This document shows positions 9,026 to 17,503 of a DNA stretch of 47,391 bases, piece after piece (position 1 is the first letter of the stretch; every line of letters starts with the position of its first letter). The position numbers and the translations under genes are program-made. The notes beneath the pieces were generated by a model, which ran no database searches, had not been told where the DNA came from, and saw only the letters and a program-made list of their open reading frames with translations. The stretch spans positions 1-47,391 of the forward strand of contig JAFVTI010000033.1 of assembly GCA_017503325.1 (NCBI GenBank), given 5' to 3'. The DNA comes from Clostridia bacterium. Lineage in GTDB: Bacteria; Bacillota; Clostridia; Oscillospirales; CAG-272.

Positions 9026-10051
9026 TTATTCAGACTTGATGTCGATCTTCATGCCGGTCAGTCTTGCGGCCAGACGCACGTTCTGGCCCTCCTTACCGAT
9101 GGCAAGGGAAAGCTGATCGGGATCTACCAGCACGCGGCACGCGCGCTCGCCGGTCATGACGACGTCCAGCACGTTTGCGGGAGCAAGTGCGGCTGCCACG
9201 TATTCCTCGGGCTGCTCGCTGTACTTGACGATGTCCACCTTCTCACCGCGCAGCTCGTCAACGATGCTGTCGATACGCATGCTGCGGTTACCGATGCAGG
9301 CACCCACAGGATCCACGTCGGGGTCTCTGGAGAAGACTGCGATCTTGGTTCTCGAGCCTGCCTCACGGGAAACGCCCTTGACAATGACCACACCGTCCGC
9401 GATTTCGGGAACCTCAAGCTCGAACATTCTGCGCACAAGACCTGCGTGAGAACGGGAAAGCGTGACGATGGGGCCCTTGGACTCCTTGTTGACTTCCTGT
9501 ACGAACACCTTGATCTTGTCGCCGGGGTAGAAGCTCTCACCGGGGATCTGCTCCTCTGCGCGAAGCACGGCTCTGCCGTCGTCGGTTGCCAGCAGCACGT
9601 TGCCGGTCTCGTAATCTATCTTGTCAACGGTTGCGGTGATGATCTCTTCTCTCTTATTCTCGTAAGCCTCCTGCATGGCTCTGCGCTCACCCTCGCGAAT
9701 GCCTTGGATGATGACAGACTTTGCAGCGGCTGCGCTGAGTCTGCGGAAATTCTTGGGCTTGACCTCGGTTTCCACGATCTTGCCCACGGTATATCTCTTG
9801 CTGATCGCCTTGGCATCGGCCAGGGAGATCTGGGTCAGGGGATCCTCGACCTCTTCCACGACCTCGTGCTGCTGGTAAACGCGCACGTCCTTCTTGACCT
9901 CGTCAATATGAATTCTGACGTTGGTGCCGTTGCCGTATTCCTTCTTGAATGCGGACAAGAGCGCCGCCTCGATCTTTTCGATCATGTACTCCTTGGGGAT
10001 TCCCTTTTCCTTCTCCAGAAGCTCCAGAGCAGCGAAAAATTCGTTATTCAT
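9026..10051 (-). CDS. nusA: Transcription termination/antitermination factor NusA
   Basis: NusA binds RNA polymerase and nascent RNA and controls pausing and termination. The ATG at 10051 (MNNEFFAALELLEKEKGI) follows a GAAGGAACC ribosome site; an in-frame upstream start at 10144 would overlap rimP and is rejected. The 341-residue product has the polymerase-binding N-terminal domain (about 1-125), an S1 domain (about 130-200) and two KH domains (GACIGNRSMRIDSIV and SLAIGKEGQNVRLAA). It lacks the acidic C-terminal repeats of Gammaproteobacteria, as is usual in Firmicutes. Second gene of the rimP-infB operon. Confidence 0.96.
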   Translation of the reverse strand: MNNEFFAALELLEKEKGIPKEYMIEKIEAALLSAFKKEYGNGTNVRIHIDEVKKDVRVYQQHEVVEEVEDPLTQISLADAKAISKRYTVGKIVETEVKPKNFRRLSAAAAKSVIIQGIREGERRAMQEAYENKREEIITATVDKIDYETGNVLLATDDGRAVLRAEEQIPGESFYPGDKIKVFVQEVNKESKGPIVTLSRSHAGLVRRMFELEVPEIADGVVIVKGVSREAGSRTKIAVFSRDPDVDPVGACIGNRSMRIDSIVDELRGEKVDIVKYSEQPEEYVAAALAPANVLDVVMTGERACRVLVDPDQLSLAIGKEGQNVRLAARLTGMKIDIKSE

Positions 10052-10070
10052 TGTTGGTTCCTTCCTTTTC

Positions 10071-10565
10071 TCAATTTGCGCCGAAATCGTAAATTGTCTG
10101 CAGCTTGGCGATCTTGTCTGCGTCAAACTCCAGCAGCTTGTCACCCTGCTCGATGAGTATATTGCCCTCCTCGGTCATTCCCACAAGAATGCCGCGGTGC
10201 ACCTTTGCGCCGTGCAGGGCGGAATAAAGTCTGATCTCTACCGTGTCACCAAGGCACATTTCCACGTGGTCACGGGTCTTGAGCTCTCTCTCAATGCCCG
10301 GAGAGGAGACCTCCAGAATATATGCCTGCGTGATGGGATCTGCCTCGTCCAGCACCGGGTCAATGGCGCGGTGGAAGCGCTCGCAATCGTCAATGGTAAT
10401 GCCTTCGGGGTGGTCGATGGTGATGCGCAGATAATAGTCCGCGCCTTCCTTGACAAACTCAACGTCCCAGAGAATATACTCCAGCTCGTCGGCCGTGGGA
10501 AGCACGATCTCCCAAACTCTTTGAGCAATACTGCCCTGTCTTTTTGCGCCCTGTGCTGTACTCAT
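10071..10565 (-). CDS. rimP: Ribosome maturation factor RimP
   Basis: RimP assists assembly of the 30S subunit. I use the ATG at 10565, which has AAAGGA nine bases upstream; the longer frame from 10625 has no ribosome site and would start at the promoter. The 164-residue protein shows the RimP signatures DCERFHRAIDPVLDE and ILEVSSPGIERELK, followed by the C-terminal SH3-like domain. It is the first gene of the operon, about 75 nt downstream of the promoter at 10643-10671. Confidence 0.95.
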   Translation of the reverse strand: MSTAQGAKRQGSIAQRVWEIVLPTADELEYILWDVEFVKEGADYYLRITIDHPEGITIDDCERFHRAIDPVLDEADPITQAYILEVSSPGIERELKTRDHVEMCLGDTVEIRLYSALHGAKVHRGILVGMTEEGNILIEQGDKLLEFDADKIAKLQTIYDFGAN

Positions 10566-10642
10566 GTCCGGTATCCTTTCCGTAACAAAATTTTTGGAGT
10601 GGATTTGCTCAACCCACTCCAACATCCTATCCTACTGTTGGT

Positions 10643-10671
10643 ATTATAACACAAGTTTTTGCCGTTTGCAA
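10643..10671 (-). promoter_or_regulatory. Sigma-A type promoter for rimP-infB operon
   Basis: On the minus strand TTGCAA, 17 bp, TATAAT, with a ~70-nt leader before rimP. Confidence 0.8.
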
Positions 10672-10781
10672 TACCTTATGCAAATATTTTTTGAATTTTT
10701 TGCAAAAAATTTCTGAAAAACGGGAACTTTTCGGTCAAAAAAAGCGTCCTTATCTCATGAAGCGCCCGATTTCCGCCGTTC

Positions 10782-10810
10782 TTGACAGGAGGGCGGATCT
10801 GTGGCATAAT
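10782..10810 (+). promoter_or_regulatory. Sigma-A type promoter for acyltransferase gene
   Basis: TTGACA, 17 bp, CATAAT, about 55 bp upstream of the start at 10867. Confidence 0.75.
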
Positions 10811-10866
10811 ATAGACGGCATACCGTGTCGGTCTATGCCGACAACGCTTTGAAAAGGAGAATGCAA

Positions 10867-12051
10867 ATGACCGCACTCAAAACAAAACCCGAGGCGCAGC
10901 CCGAGCTTTTGCCGCCCATGGGGCAAAAGAGCGAGCGCAACATGGGCGTGGAGCTGTTCCGCATCGTTTCCATGCTGCTGGTGATCTTACTGCACGTCAT
11001 GGGACACGGCGGCGTATACACCTACGCCGAGCCCCTTTCGACCAATTACATGGTCGCGTGGTTTTTGGAGACGGTGGGCTACTGCTCCGTCAACTGCTAC
11101 GCCATCATCTCCGGCTTTGCCAACGTCAAAACGAAATTCAAATTCCGCCGCTTTGTCCACCTTTGGATAGAGACCGTGGTGCTGATTCTGGCCATGACCG
11201 CCATCGCGCACTTTTTCATCCCCTCGGTGGAGGTGCAGCGCGAATGGTGGATCGCCGCCATCTTCCCCATGGCCAAGCGTGAGCTGTGGTATATCTGTGC
11301 CTACTTTTTGCTGTTTCCGCTGATGCCCCTGCTCAACAAGGGTCTGCACGCGATCTCGCGCGGCCAGCATATCGCCATCATTTTCTGGCTGCAGGTGCCC
11401 ACCGTGATCAAGCTGATCGTGCACAAGGACAGCTTTGGTCTGAGTGGAGGCTATTCCACCATCTGGCTGATCTCGCTTTACGTCATCGGTGCATACTTTC
11501 GCATGTACGGCGCGCCCAAATGGGCAAAGTGGTTTGTCACGCTGCCCGCATTCTTTTTGTGTGCCACTGCGGCGTGGTTCAAGATGATGTACATAGAAAA
11601 GCAGGCATCCCTCGGCCTTGTGGCCAAGGACTCGGTGCTCTACGAATACCGCGACGACCTGATCAGCTACGTCTCACCGCTCATGGTCATCATGTCGGTC
11701 ATGCTGCTCTTGTTCTTTATGCAGCTGCAGATCAAGGGAAAGCCGATCAAATGGCTGATCGCCAACCTCGCCAAGGCCACCTGGGGCGTTTTTGTGCTGC
11801 ACGTTTGCTCGGCAGGCTGGTATTGGTATGAGCTGTGGCACTCCTTCCGTGACTTTGCAGACTATCCTACCTGGAAAATGGTGCTTTGCTCCTTTGGTGC
11901 GATCGCGGCCATTTACCTTGCCACCTCGCTTTTGACGCTTGCTAAAATTTATCTTTTCAAGCTGCTGCGCATTGACCGCGGGATCGAATTTTTAGCCGAC
12001 CTGCCCGCAAAGCTGATCGAAAAGCAGAAAAAACAGGAAACCGACGCGTAA
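10867..12051 (+). CDS. Acyltransferase 3 family membrane protein
   Basis: A 394-residue integral membrane protein with about ten helices. The N-terminal part, RNMGVELFRIVSMLLVILLH, carries the E-x-FR and late His pattern of the acyltransferase 3 (OafA/YrhL-like) family, whose members transfer acetyl or other acyl groups to sugars or peptidoglycan on the cell surface. The acceptor cannot be told from sequence. The ATG at 10867 is preferred to the one at 10861 because AAGGAG is 7 nt upstream of it. It has its own promoter and terminator and is therefore monocistronic. Divergent from rimP. Confidence 0.85.
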   Translation: MTALKTKPEAQPELLPPMGQKSERNMGVELFRIVSMLLVILLHVMGHGGVYTYAEPLSTNYMVAWFLETVGYCSVNCYAIISGFANVKTKFKFRRFVHLWIETVVLILAMTAIAHFFIPSVEVQREWWIAAIFPMAKRELWYICAYFLLFPLMPLLNKGLHAISRGQHIAIIFWLQVPTVIKLIVHKDSFGLSGGYSTIWLISLYVIGAYFRMYGAPKWAKWFVTLPAFFLCATAAWFKMMYIEKQASLGLVAKDSVLYEYRDDLISYVSPLMVIMSVMLLLFFMQLQIKGKPIKWLIANLAKATWGVFVLHVCSAGWYWYELWHSFRDFADYPTWKMVLCSFGAIAAIYLATSLLTLAKIYLFKLLRIDRGIEFLADLPAKLIEKQKKQETDA

Positions 12052-12065
12052 ACCAAACCAATTTT

Positions 12066-12096
12066 GCCCGCCAAGAGACGCTTGGCGGGCTTTTTT
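12066..12096 (+). terminator. Rho-independent terminator after acyltransferase gene
   Basis: GCCCGCCAAG and CTTGGCGGGC form a 10-bp stem followed by TTTTTT. Confidence 0.92.
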
Positions 12097-12150
12097 GCGC
12101 TTTTTTCAGAGAAAATTCACCTCATTTTCTTGTTTTTGTCAGGATTATTG

Positions 12151-12179
12151 TTTACAAACGCAAAAATATATGTTATACT
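12151..12179 (+). promoter_or_regulatory. Sigma-A type promoter for DUF2232-gdpP-rplI-dnaB operon
   Basis: TTTACA, 17 bp, TATACT, about 58 bp before the start at 12237. Confidence 0.75.
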
Positions 12180-12236
12180 ATTATAATGGTATGATTGTGC
12201 CCCCATGTCTTTTTGCGGGTACGGAAAGGAGAAAAG

Positions 12237-13490
12237 ATGGATACTACAAACACTCCCACGCCAAGCGTGCAACGCAAGCCCTTGTCCGTCAAGGTATTGG
12301 CCTTTTGCACGATTGTCTTTCTTGCTTGTCAGATCGCACTTCCCGTGCTTCTTCACTATATAAACCTCGTTGACCCCACCACCGGTGCGGGACTGAATAT
12401 CCCCTCCGCCATTTCCTTCGGAGTCCTGGCAATTTGCGCGACCTTTGCGCTCACGCTTTGCAGAAGGCCGCTCTTCCTGACCTGCAGCGTCATCGGTCTT
12501 GCCGCCTCTTTTCTGATCAGCCCCTGGTTCTGCGCGCTGTTTGCAGCTCTGCTTTGCGCCATCGTTTCGGGTGCAGCCCTGTTGGCCGATGCCAAGGGCG
12601 CAGCATTCCTGCCCTTTTCCATCGCCGCTCCCGCAGCGTTTGGGCTCTCCTTGCTTTTGACGCAGAATCTCATGCTCTCCCTGCTTTCCCTGCTACCGGC
12701 TCTGGGCGCACTTGCGCTGGCCGTCAGCTTCAGAAATAAGCTTTCTCTCATCGTCTCAATCGGCACGGTCACGGGCACGCTTGTCGGTGCTTTTGTGCTC
12801 CTGATCCTTGGAAATCTGATGCTTGCGGGCATGCCGCTCTCGGCAGAGGGCATCACCAATGCCGTCGGCTCCTTCCACGCATCCGTCTCGCAGATCTTTG
12901 CCGAGGCTTTGCAGATGATGGCCGACACACCCGAGCTTGCAGCGCAGGTCGAGCAGATGCTTGGCGGACAGCTGGACGCAAAAATCATTACGGAATTCTC
13001 CGAGTCGATCTCTTACGCCGTGCTGGGCCTTCTGCCCGGCTGCGTGATTATGCTGACCTGGCTGATCTCATTTACCGCCAATCGCGGCTTTACGGCAGTG
13101 CTCCTTCACGGCCAGCCCAAAGAGGCCTGCCCCGAGCACCTCTCTCAATACGCCCCCTCGGTGCCCACGGCCGTGCTCATGATCTTATGCTACGCAGTTT
13201 TACTGATTTGCTCCATGATCCCCGCTGCCGAGGTCGTAGTCTTTATCGCGCTCAACCTTTTGTGCGTGCTGATGCCGATCCTTGCCGTCATGGGCATTTC
13301 GATCACCATCACCAACGTCAAGCGCGCCCCCGTCAAGTGGCCGCTGATCTTAACCTACGTCATCGCCTTCCTCTTCCTTGGCATTGCCATCATTCCCATG
13401 CTCGCCTTCTTTGGCGCGTTCGGGGTGATCATGCAGGCACTTGCAAAGGTAATAGAAAAGAAAATGAAAGACTCGCAAGGAGATAATTGA
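12237..13490 (+). CDS. DUF2232 (YybS-like) membrane protein
   Basis: A 417-residue protein, mostly hydrophobic, with about eight membrane helices and one extracellular-looking segment near 215-260. The position directly before gdpP, rplI and dnaB matches yybS in Bacillus, and the sequence fits the DUF2232 type (C-terminal helices with GIAIIPMLAFFGAFGVIMQAL). Its function is not known; it may be a membrane transport or S-component-like protein. The ATG at 12237 follows GGAAAGGAG. The stop is at 13490, 2 bp before the gdpP start. Confidence 0.8.
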   Translation: MDTTNTPTPSVQRKPLSVKVLAFCTIVFLACQIALPVLLHYINLVDPTTGAGLNIPSAISFGVLAICATFALTLCRRPLFLTCSVIGLAASFLISPWFCALFAALLCAIVSGAALLADAKGAAFLPFSIAAPAAFGLSLLLTQNLMLSLLSLLPALGALALAVSFRNKLSLIVSIGTVTGTLVGAFVLLILGNLMLAGMPLSAEGITNAVGSFHASVSQIFAEALQMMADTPELAAQVEQMLGGQLDAKIITEFSESISYAVLGLLPGCVIMLTWLISFTANRGFTAVLLHGQPKEACPEHLSQYAPSVPTAVLMILCYAVLLICSMIPAAEVVVFIALNLLCVLMPILAVMGISITITNVKRAPVKWPLILTYVIAFLFLGIAIIPMLAFFGAFGVIMQALAKVIEKKMKDSQGDN

Positions 13491-13492
13491 TT

Positions 13493-15658
13493 ATGAAAAA
13501 TCATTCCGAGCATCACAAAAACGGGCATTATACCGGCAAAAAGTCCTCGCTGTATATCGATTTGCGTGTGCCCTTTGCCATCAGCTCAGTCACGGCTCTG
13601 ATCCTGCTGATCGCGTATACCGTGATCAACCGCATCAAGCCCGCCCTGACCGAAAACGGCTGGTTCGGCATTGGCGCAATTTCCCTGTTCGTTCTGACGG
13701 CGGTGATCGTTTTCCTCGTTTACCTTGTGCGCTATCTGCGCCTGCGCGAGGCGATGACCGAGGCGGATCGCGTGGATACCGACATGTATGACATGTTCCG
13801 CTACGTCATTGACGTGCCCTACGCCATCATCGGCCGCGACGGTGTGGTCAAGGTCATCAACAGCGCGCTGCAGGACGTGCTTGGCTATCACTCTCCCGTT
13901 TGCAATATCCGTCTGTCCGATTTCTGTGCCGTTCCCGCAGACATCATTGCAGTTTCCGCGCACGGCGCAAAATCCTCTGCCGAGGAATCTGATCTGCTGC
14001 CCGATGGCCCCGTCACCAGACTGGGCAACGGCAAACGCTACGAGCTGCAAAGCTATCCCATGAGAATCGACGGCGAGGAATATTTCTTTACCGTATTCCG
14101 CGACGTGAGCGGCCTTTTGGAGCTCAAGGAGCAATCCGAGCGCGACAATCCCGTTGTGGCATACATTGCCATTGACAACTTGCAGGAGCTGACCCAGTTC
14201 GTGCGCGCCAACTACCGCGAGACCTCGATCCGTATCGACCGCATTCTGATGGAATGGGTGGAATCCTTGGACGGCATGATCCGCGAATACGACAGAGACA
14301 AATACCTGGCCGTTTTTACGCAGGAAAAATTGGAGGCCTGCATTGCAGACCGCTTCAGTATCCTGGGCACGGTCATGGACGCAAAGATTGGTGACAACTC
14401 CTTCCCGCTGACCATTTCCATGGGCATTGCCTCGGTACAGGGCACGCTGCAGGAAAAGGAGCGCGCCGCTTACTCGGCGCTGGAGGTCGCCATCTCCCGC
14501 GGCGGTAACCAGGTGGCCCTTCGCCGAGACGTGGGCGGTAGCCTTGAATACTTTGGCGGTACGCACAAAATCCTGGAAAGCAACTCCTCGATCAACTCCC
14601 GCGTCAGCGCAAGCGTGCTGGAGACCAAGCTGCGCGCATGCGGTAACGTGCTGATCATGGGACATGCCAACCCCGACTTTGACTCGATCGGCGCTTGCGT
14701 GGGTGCTGCCAGATTTGCCATGAGCGTGCTTGCTGCCAAGGCGGCCGAGCAAAGCCTTGGCCCGGAGGCGATCCCCGCGGTGCACGTGGTCATGGACCGC
14801 AAGTGCGACAACTTCCGCACCTGCTTTGAGCACCTTGCCGATATGGATGAATATGCCGAGATGTTCATTGACCGCGAGGCGGGCATGAACGCAGTCACCT
14901 CGGATACGCTTCTGATCGTGGTGGACGCCAACAACCGCTTTATCTTCGAAGCACCCGATCTGCCAAACAGCGTGTCTGACATTGCACTGATCGACCATCA
15001 CCGCCTGGTCAAGGAGCCCGACTTCTCCCCGTTCCTTAACTATATCGAGCCCACCAAGTCCTCTGCAAGTGAAATCATTGCAGAGATGATGCAGCAAAGC
15101 AAATACGCCGACTGCCTGCAAAAGGGCGAGGCAAATCTGCTGCTTTCGGGCATGATGCTGGATACCCACAACTTTACCAGAAACGCAGGCGCGCAGACCT
15201 TTGAGATCGCGCACTACCTCTACTCCAGAGGCGCGCACACAAGCGTTGTCCGTGAGTTCTTCAATCAGGACTTGGAGGACATGCGTATTGCCAGCGCCTT
15301 TGATTCCGGCGCGCGCATCTACCGCGAGGGCGTGGCCATTACCCGTCTGGACACCGGCAAGGCTCCCTCCCCCGAGGATCGCGTGGCTGCAGCCAAGGCA
15401 GCGGACAATCTGCTCTCGCTCAAGGGCATTGAAGCATCCTTTGCCATGGTGCTCATGGGCGACACGGTGGTCATCTCCGGCCGCTCCAAGGGCGAGATCA
15501 ACGTGCAGCTGATCCTTGAAAAGCTGCAGGGCGGCGGTCACTTTGACGTGGCGGGCGCACAGGTCAAGAACGCAACGCTGGACAGCGCATACGAGCTGCT
15601 GACGGCGGCGATTGACGAATACTACGAATACGACTACAAATCCGAAGACGATAAATAA
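13493..15658 (+). CDS. gdpP: Cyclic-di-AMP phosphodiesterase GdpP
   Basis: GdpP degrades cyclic di-AMP, which controls potassium and osmolyte balance and cell-wall stress. The ATG at 13493 lies 9 nt after AAGGAG, preferred over TTG at 13487. The 721-residue protein has two membrane helices (about 27-48 and 58-82), a PAS domain (about 100-200), a degenerate GGDEF domain (about 210-345, the usual GGDEF being YDRDKYL), and DHH/DHHA1 catalytic domains (about 380-720) with GHANPDFDSIGA, the DHH triad in LIDHHR, and GGGHFDVAGAQ. All catalytic motifs appear intact. It lies in the conserved order DUF2232-gdpP-rplI-dnaB. Confidence 0.95.
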   Translation: MKNHSEHHKNGHYTGKKSSLYIDLRVPFAISSVTALILLIAYTVINRIKPALTENGWFGIGAISLFVLTAVIVFLVYLVRYLRLREAMTEADRVDTDMYDMFRYVIDVPYAIIGRDGVVKVINSALQDVLGYHSPVCNIRLSDFCAVPADIIAVSAHGAKSSAEESDLLPDGPVTRLGNGKRYELQSYPMRIDGEEYFFTVFRDVSGLLELKEQSERDNPVVAYIAIDNLQELTQFVRANYRETSIRIDRILMEWVESLDGMIREYDRDKYLAVFTQEKLEACIADRFSILGTVMDAKIGDNSFPLTISMGIASVQGTLQEKERAAYSALEVAISRGGNQVALRRDVGGSLEYFGGTHKILESNSSINSRVSASVLETKLRACGNVLIMGHANPDFDSIGACVGAARFAMSVLAAKAAEQSLGPEAIPAVHVVMDRKCDNFRTCFEHLADMDEYAEMFIDREAGMNAVTSDTLLIVVDANNRFIFEAPDLPNSVSDIALIDHHRLVKEPDFSPFLNYIEPTKSSASEIIAEMMQQSKYADCLQKGEANLLLSGMMLDTHNFTRNAGAQTFEIAHYLYSRGAHTSVVREFFNQDLEDMRIASAFDSGARIYREGVAITRLDTGKAPSPEDRVAAAKAADNLLSLKGIEASFAMVLMGDTVVISGRSKGEINVQLILEKLQGGGHFDVAGAQVKNATLDSAYELLTAAIDEYYEYDYKSEDDK

Positions 15659-15679
15659 ACCCCAAGGAGGTATTTTTTC

Positions 15680-16123
15680 ATGAAGGTTCTTCTTTTACAG
15701 GACGTGAAGGGTCAGGGCAAAAAGGATCAGATCGTGGACGTTTCCGACGGCTACGCTCGCAACTTCCTGTTTCCCAAAAAGCTGGCAGTCATTGCCGATA
15801 ACAAGGCGATCAACGAAGTAAAGAATAAAGAGGCTTCCAAGCAATATAAGATCGAGACCGAAAAGGCAGCTGCCAAGGAGATCGCGGCAAAGCTGGCAGA
15901 AACCGTGGTCAAGATCTCGGTCAACGCGGCCGCTGACGGCAGACTCTACGGCTCGATCACCTCAAAGGATCTTGCAGAGGTGCTGGCAAAGCAGTACGGC
16001 ATTACCGTTGACAAGCGCAAGATCGTTATGCCCGATCCCATCAAGGCTTACGGCACCTACAACTTTGACGTGCGCCTGTACCCCGAGATCGTGGGCAAGA
16101 TCAAGGTGACCGTCGGCGCGTAA
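15680..16123 (+). CDS. rplI: 50S ribosomal protein L9
   Basis: 147 residues. The N-terminal domain [19 protein letters not shown] with [14 protein letters not shown] is the L9 signature, followed by the connecting helix and the C-terminal RNA-binding domain ([14 protein letters not shown]). It follows an AAGGAGG ribosome site 21 bp after gdpP. Confidence 0.98.
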   Translation: MKVLLLQDVKGQGKKDQIVDVSDGYARNFLFPKKLAVIADNKAINEVKNKEASKQYKIETEKAAAKEIAAKLAETVVKISVNAAADGRLYGSITSKDLAEVLAKQYGITVDKRKIVMPDPIKAYGTYNFDVRLYPEIVGKIKVTVGA

Positions 16124-16165
16124 GCGCACAAAATCCGACAAGGACAAAATCCCAAGGAGGTCTTT

Positions 16166-17503
16166 ATGAGCGAGGAACTTGTACGCAAGCTACCCTTCTC
16201 CCTGATCGCCGAGCAATCCCTGCTTGGCTCGATCCTGATCGACCCCAAGGCGCTCAACGAAATTGCCGATCTGATGACGGCCGACGACTTTTACCTCGAG
16301 GAGCACCGCCAGATCTACCTGGCCTTTCAGGATCTCTTTACACAAAACAGCGAAATTGACATCGTCACCTTAATCGATACCCTTGTCTACAAGGGCATTT
16401 ACGACAAATCAGGTGGCCAGGATTATATCCGTACCATCGCAGAGGTAGTCCCCAATGCGCTCAATATCAAGGACTATGCACGCATCGTCAAGGAAAAGAG
16501 CACGCTGCGCCGTCTGATCGAGGTGGCAAACGACATCTCCGAGGCGGCTTACTCCGAACAGGACTCGGTGGCGGGCATCCTGGAGAGCGCGCAAAACAGC
16601 ATTTACGCCATTGCGCAAGGACGCGACACCAAGAATTTCAAGCATATCCGCGAGGTCATCGGGGACGTTTACGCGCACCTGCACGAGCTCAAGGAGAACA
16701 AGAACGCGTCTCAGGGCACGTCCACAGGCTTTTCCGGCCTTGACCGCGTGCTGGCCGGCATGGGCAAATCCGACCTGATCTTGGTCGGTGCGCGTCCCGG
16801 TATGGGTAAGACTTCGTTCTGCTTGAATATCGCGACCAACGTGGCTTCTCAGACAGGCAAAAAGGTTGCCATCTTCTCGCTGGAAATGTCGGCGGATCAG
16901 CTTGTCAACCGCGTCATCTCAAGTGAAGCGCTGGTGGACAGCTATGCGCTGCGCACGGGCGAACTTGGCCAGGAGGACTGGAGAAAGATCGCCGAGGCGA
17001 CCTCTCACCTTGCAAAATGCGACGTGCTGATCGACGACACCTCGGGTCAGACGGTTACGGCCATGAAGGCGAAATTGCGCCGCGTGGACAACCTGGGCCT
17101 TGTGGTTATCGACTATCTGCAGCTGATGCAATCCGACCGCAAGATCGACAACCGCGTGCAAGAAGTCTCCGAGATCTCCCGTGCACTCAAGATCATGGCA
17201 AAGGAATTGATGGTTCCCGTCATCTGCTGCGCACAGCTCTCGCGCGGACCCGAAGGCAGAACCGACAAAAAGCCCATGCTTTCCGACCTGCGTGACTCGG
17301 GTGCGATCGAGCAGGACGCTGACGTGGTCATCTTCCTTTACAGAGACGAATATTACAAGACCGGCGAGGAGGCCCCCGAGGATTCCACCGCCGAGGTCAT
17401 TGTAGCCAAGAACCGTCACGGCTCGACCAACACGGTCAAGATGGGATGGATCGGCCGATACACCAAATTCCGCACCATTACAGACGATGAAGGCCGCGGA
17501 TAA
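16166..17503 (+). CDS. dnaB: Replicative DNA helicase (DnaB type)
   Basis: The hexameric helicase that unwinds the replication fork. The 445-residue length is typical. The N-terminal domain (PFSLIAEQSLLGSILID) is followed by a RecA-like ATPase domain with Walker A GARPGMGKTS near residue 211-220, SLEMSADQL, the Walker B segment LVVIDYLQLM, and the C-terminal arginine-rich motif KNRHGSTNTV. There is no intein. It is known as dnaC in Bacillus. It follows AAGGAGG and ends inside the start of tilS (17-nt overlap if the ATG of tilS is used). Confidence 0.97.
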   Translation: MSEELVRKLPFSLIAEQSLLGSILIDPKALNEIADLMTADDFYLEEHRQIYLAFQDLFTQNSEIDIVTLIDTLVYKGIYDKSGGQDYIRTIAEVVPNALNIKDYARIVKEKSTLRRLIEVANDISEAAYSEQDSVAGILESAQNSIYAIAQGRDTKNFKHIREVIGDVYAHLHELKENKNASQGTSTGFSGLDRVLAGMGKSDLILVGARPGMGKTSFCLNIATNVASQTGKKVAIFSLEMSADQLVNRVISSEALVDSYALRTGELGQEDWRKIAEATSHLAKCDVLIDDTSGQTVTAMKAKLRRVDNLGLVVIDYLQLMQSDRKIDNRVQEVSEISRALKIMAKELMVPVICCAQLSRGPEGRTDKKPMLSDLRDSGAIEQDADVVIFLYRDEYYKTGEEAPEDSTAEVIVAKNRHGSTNTVKMGWIGRYTKFRTITDDEGRG

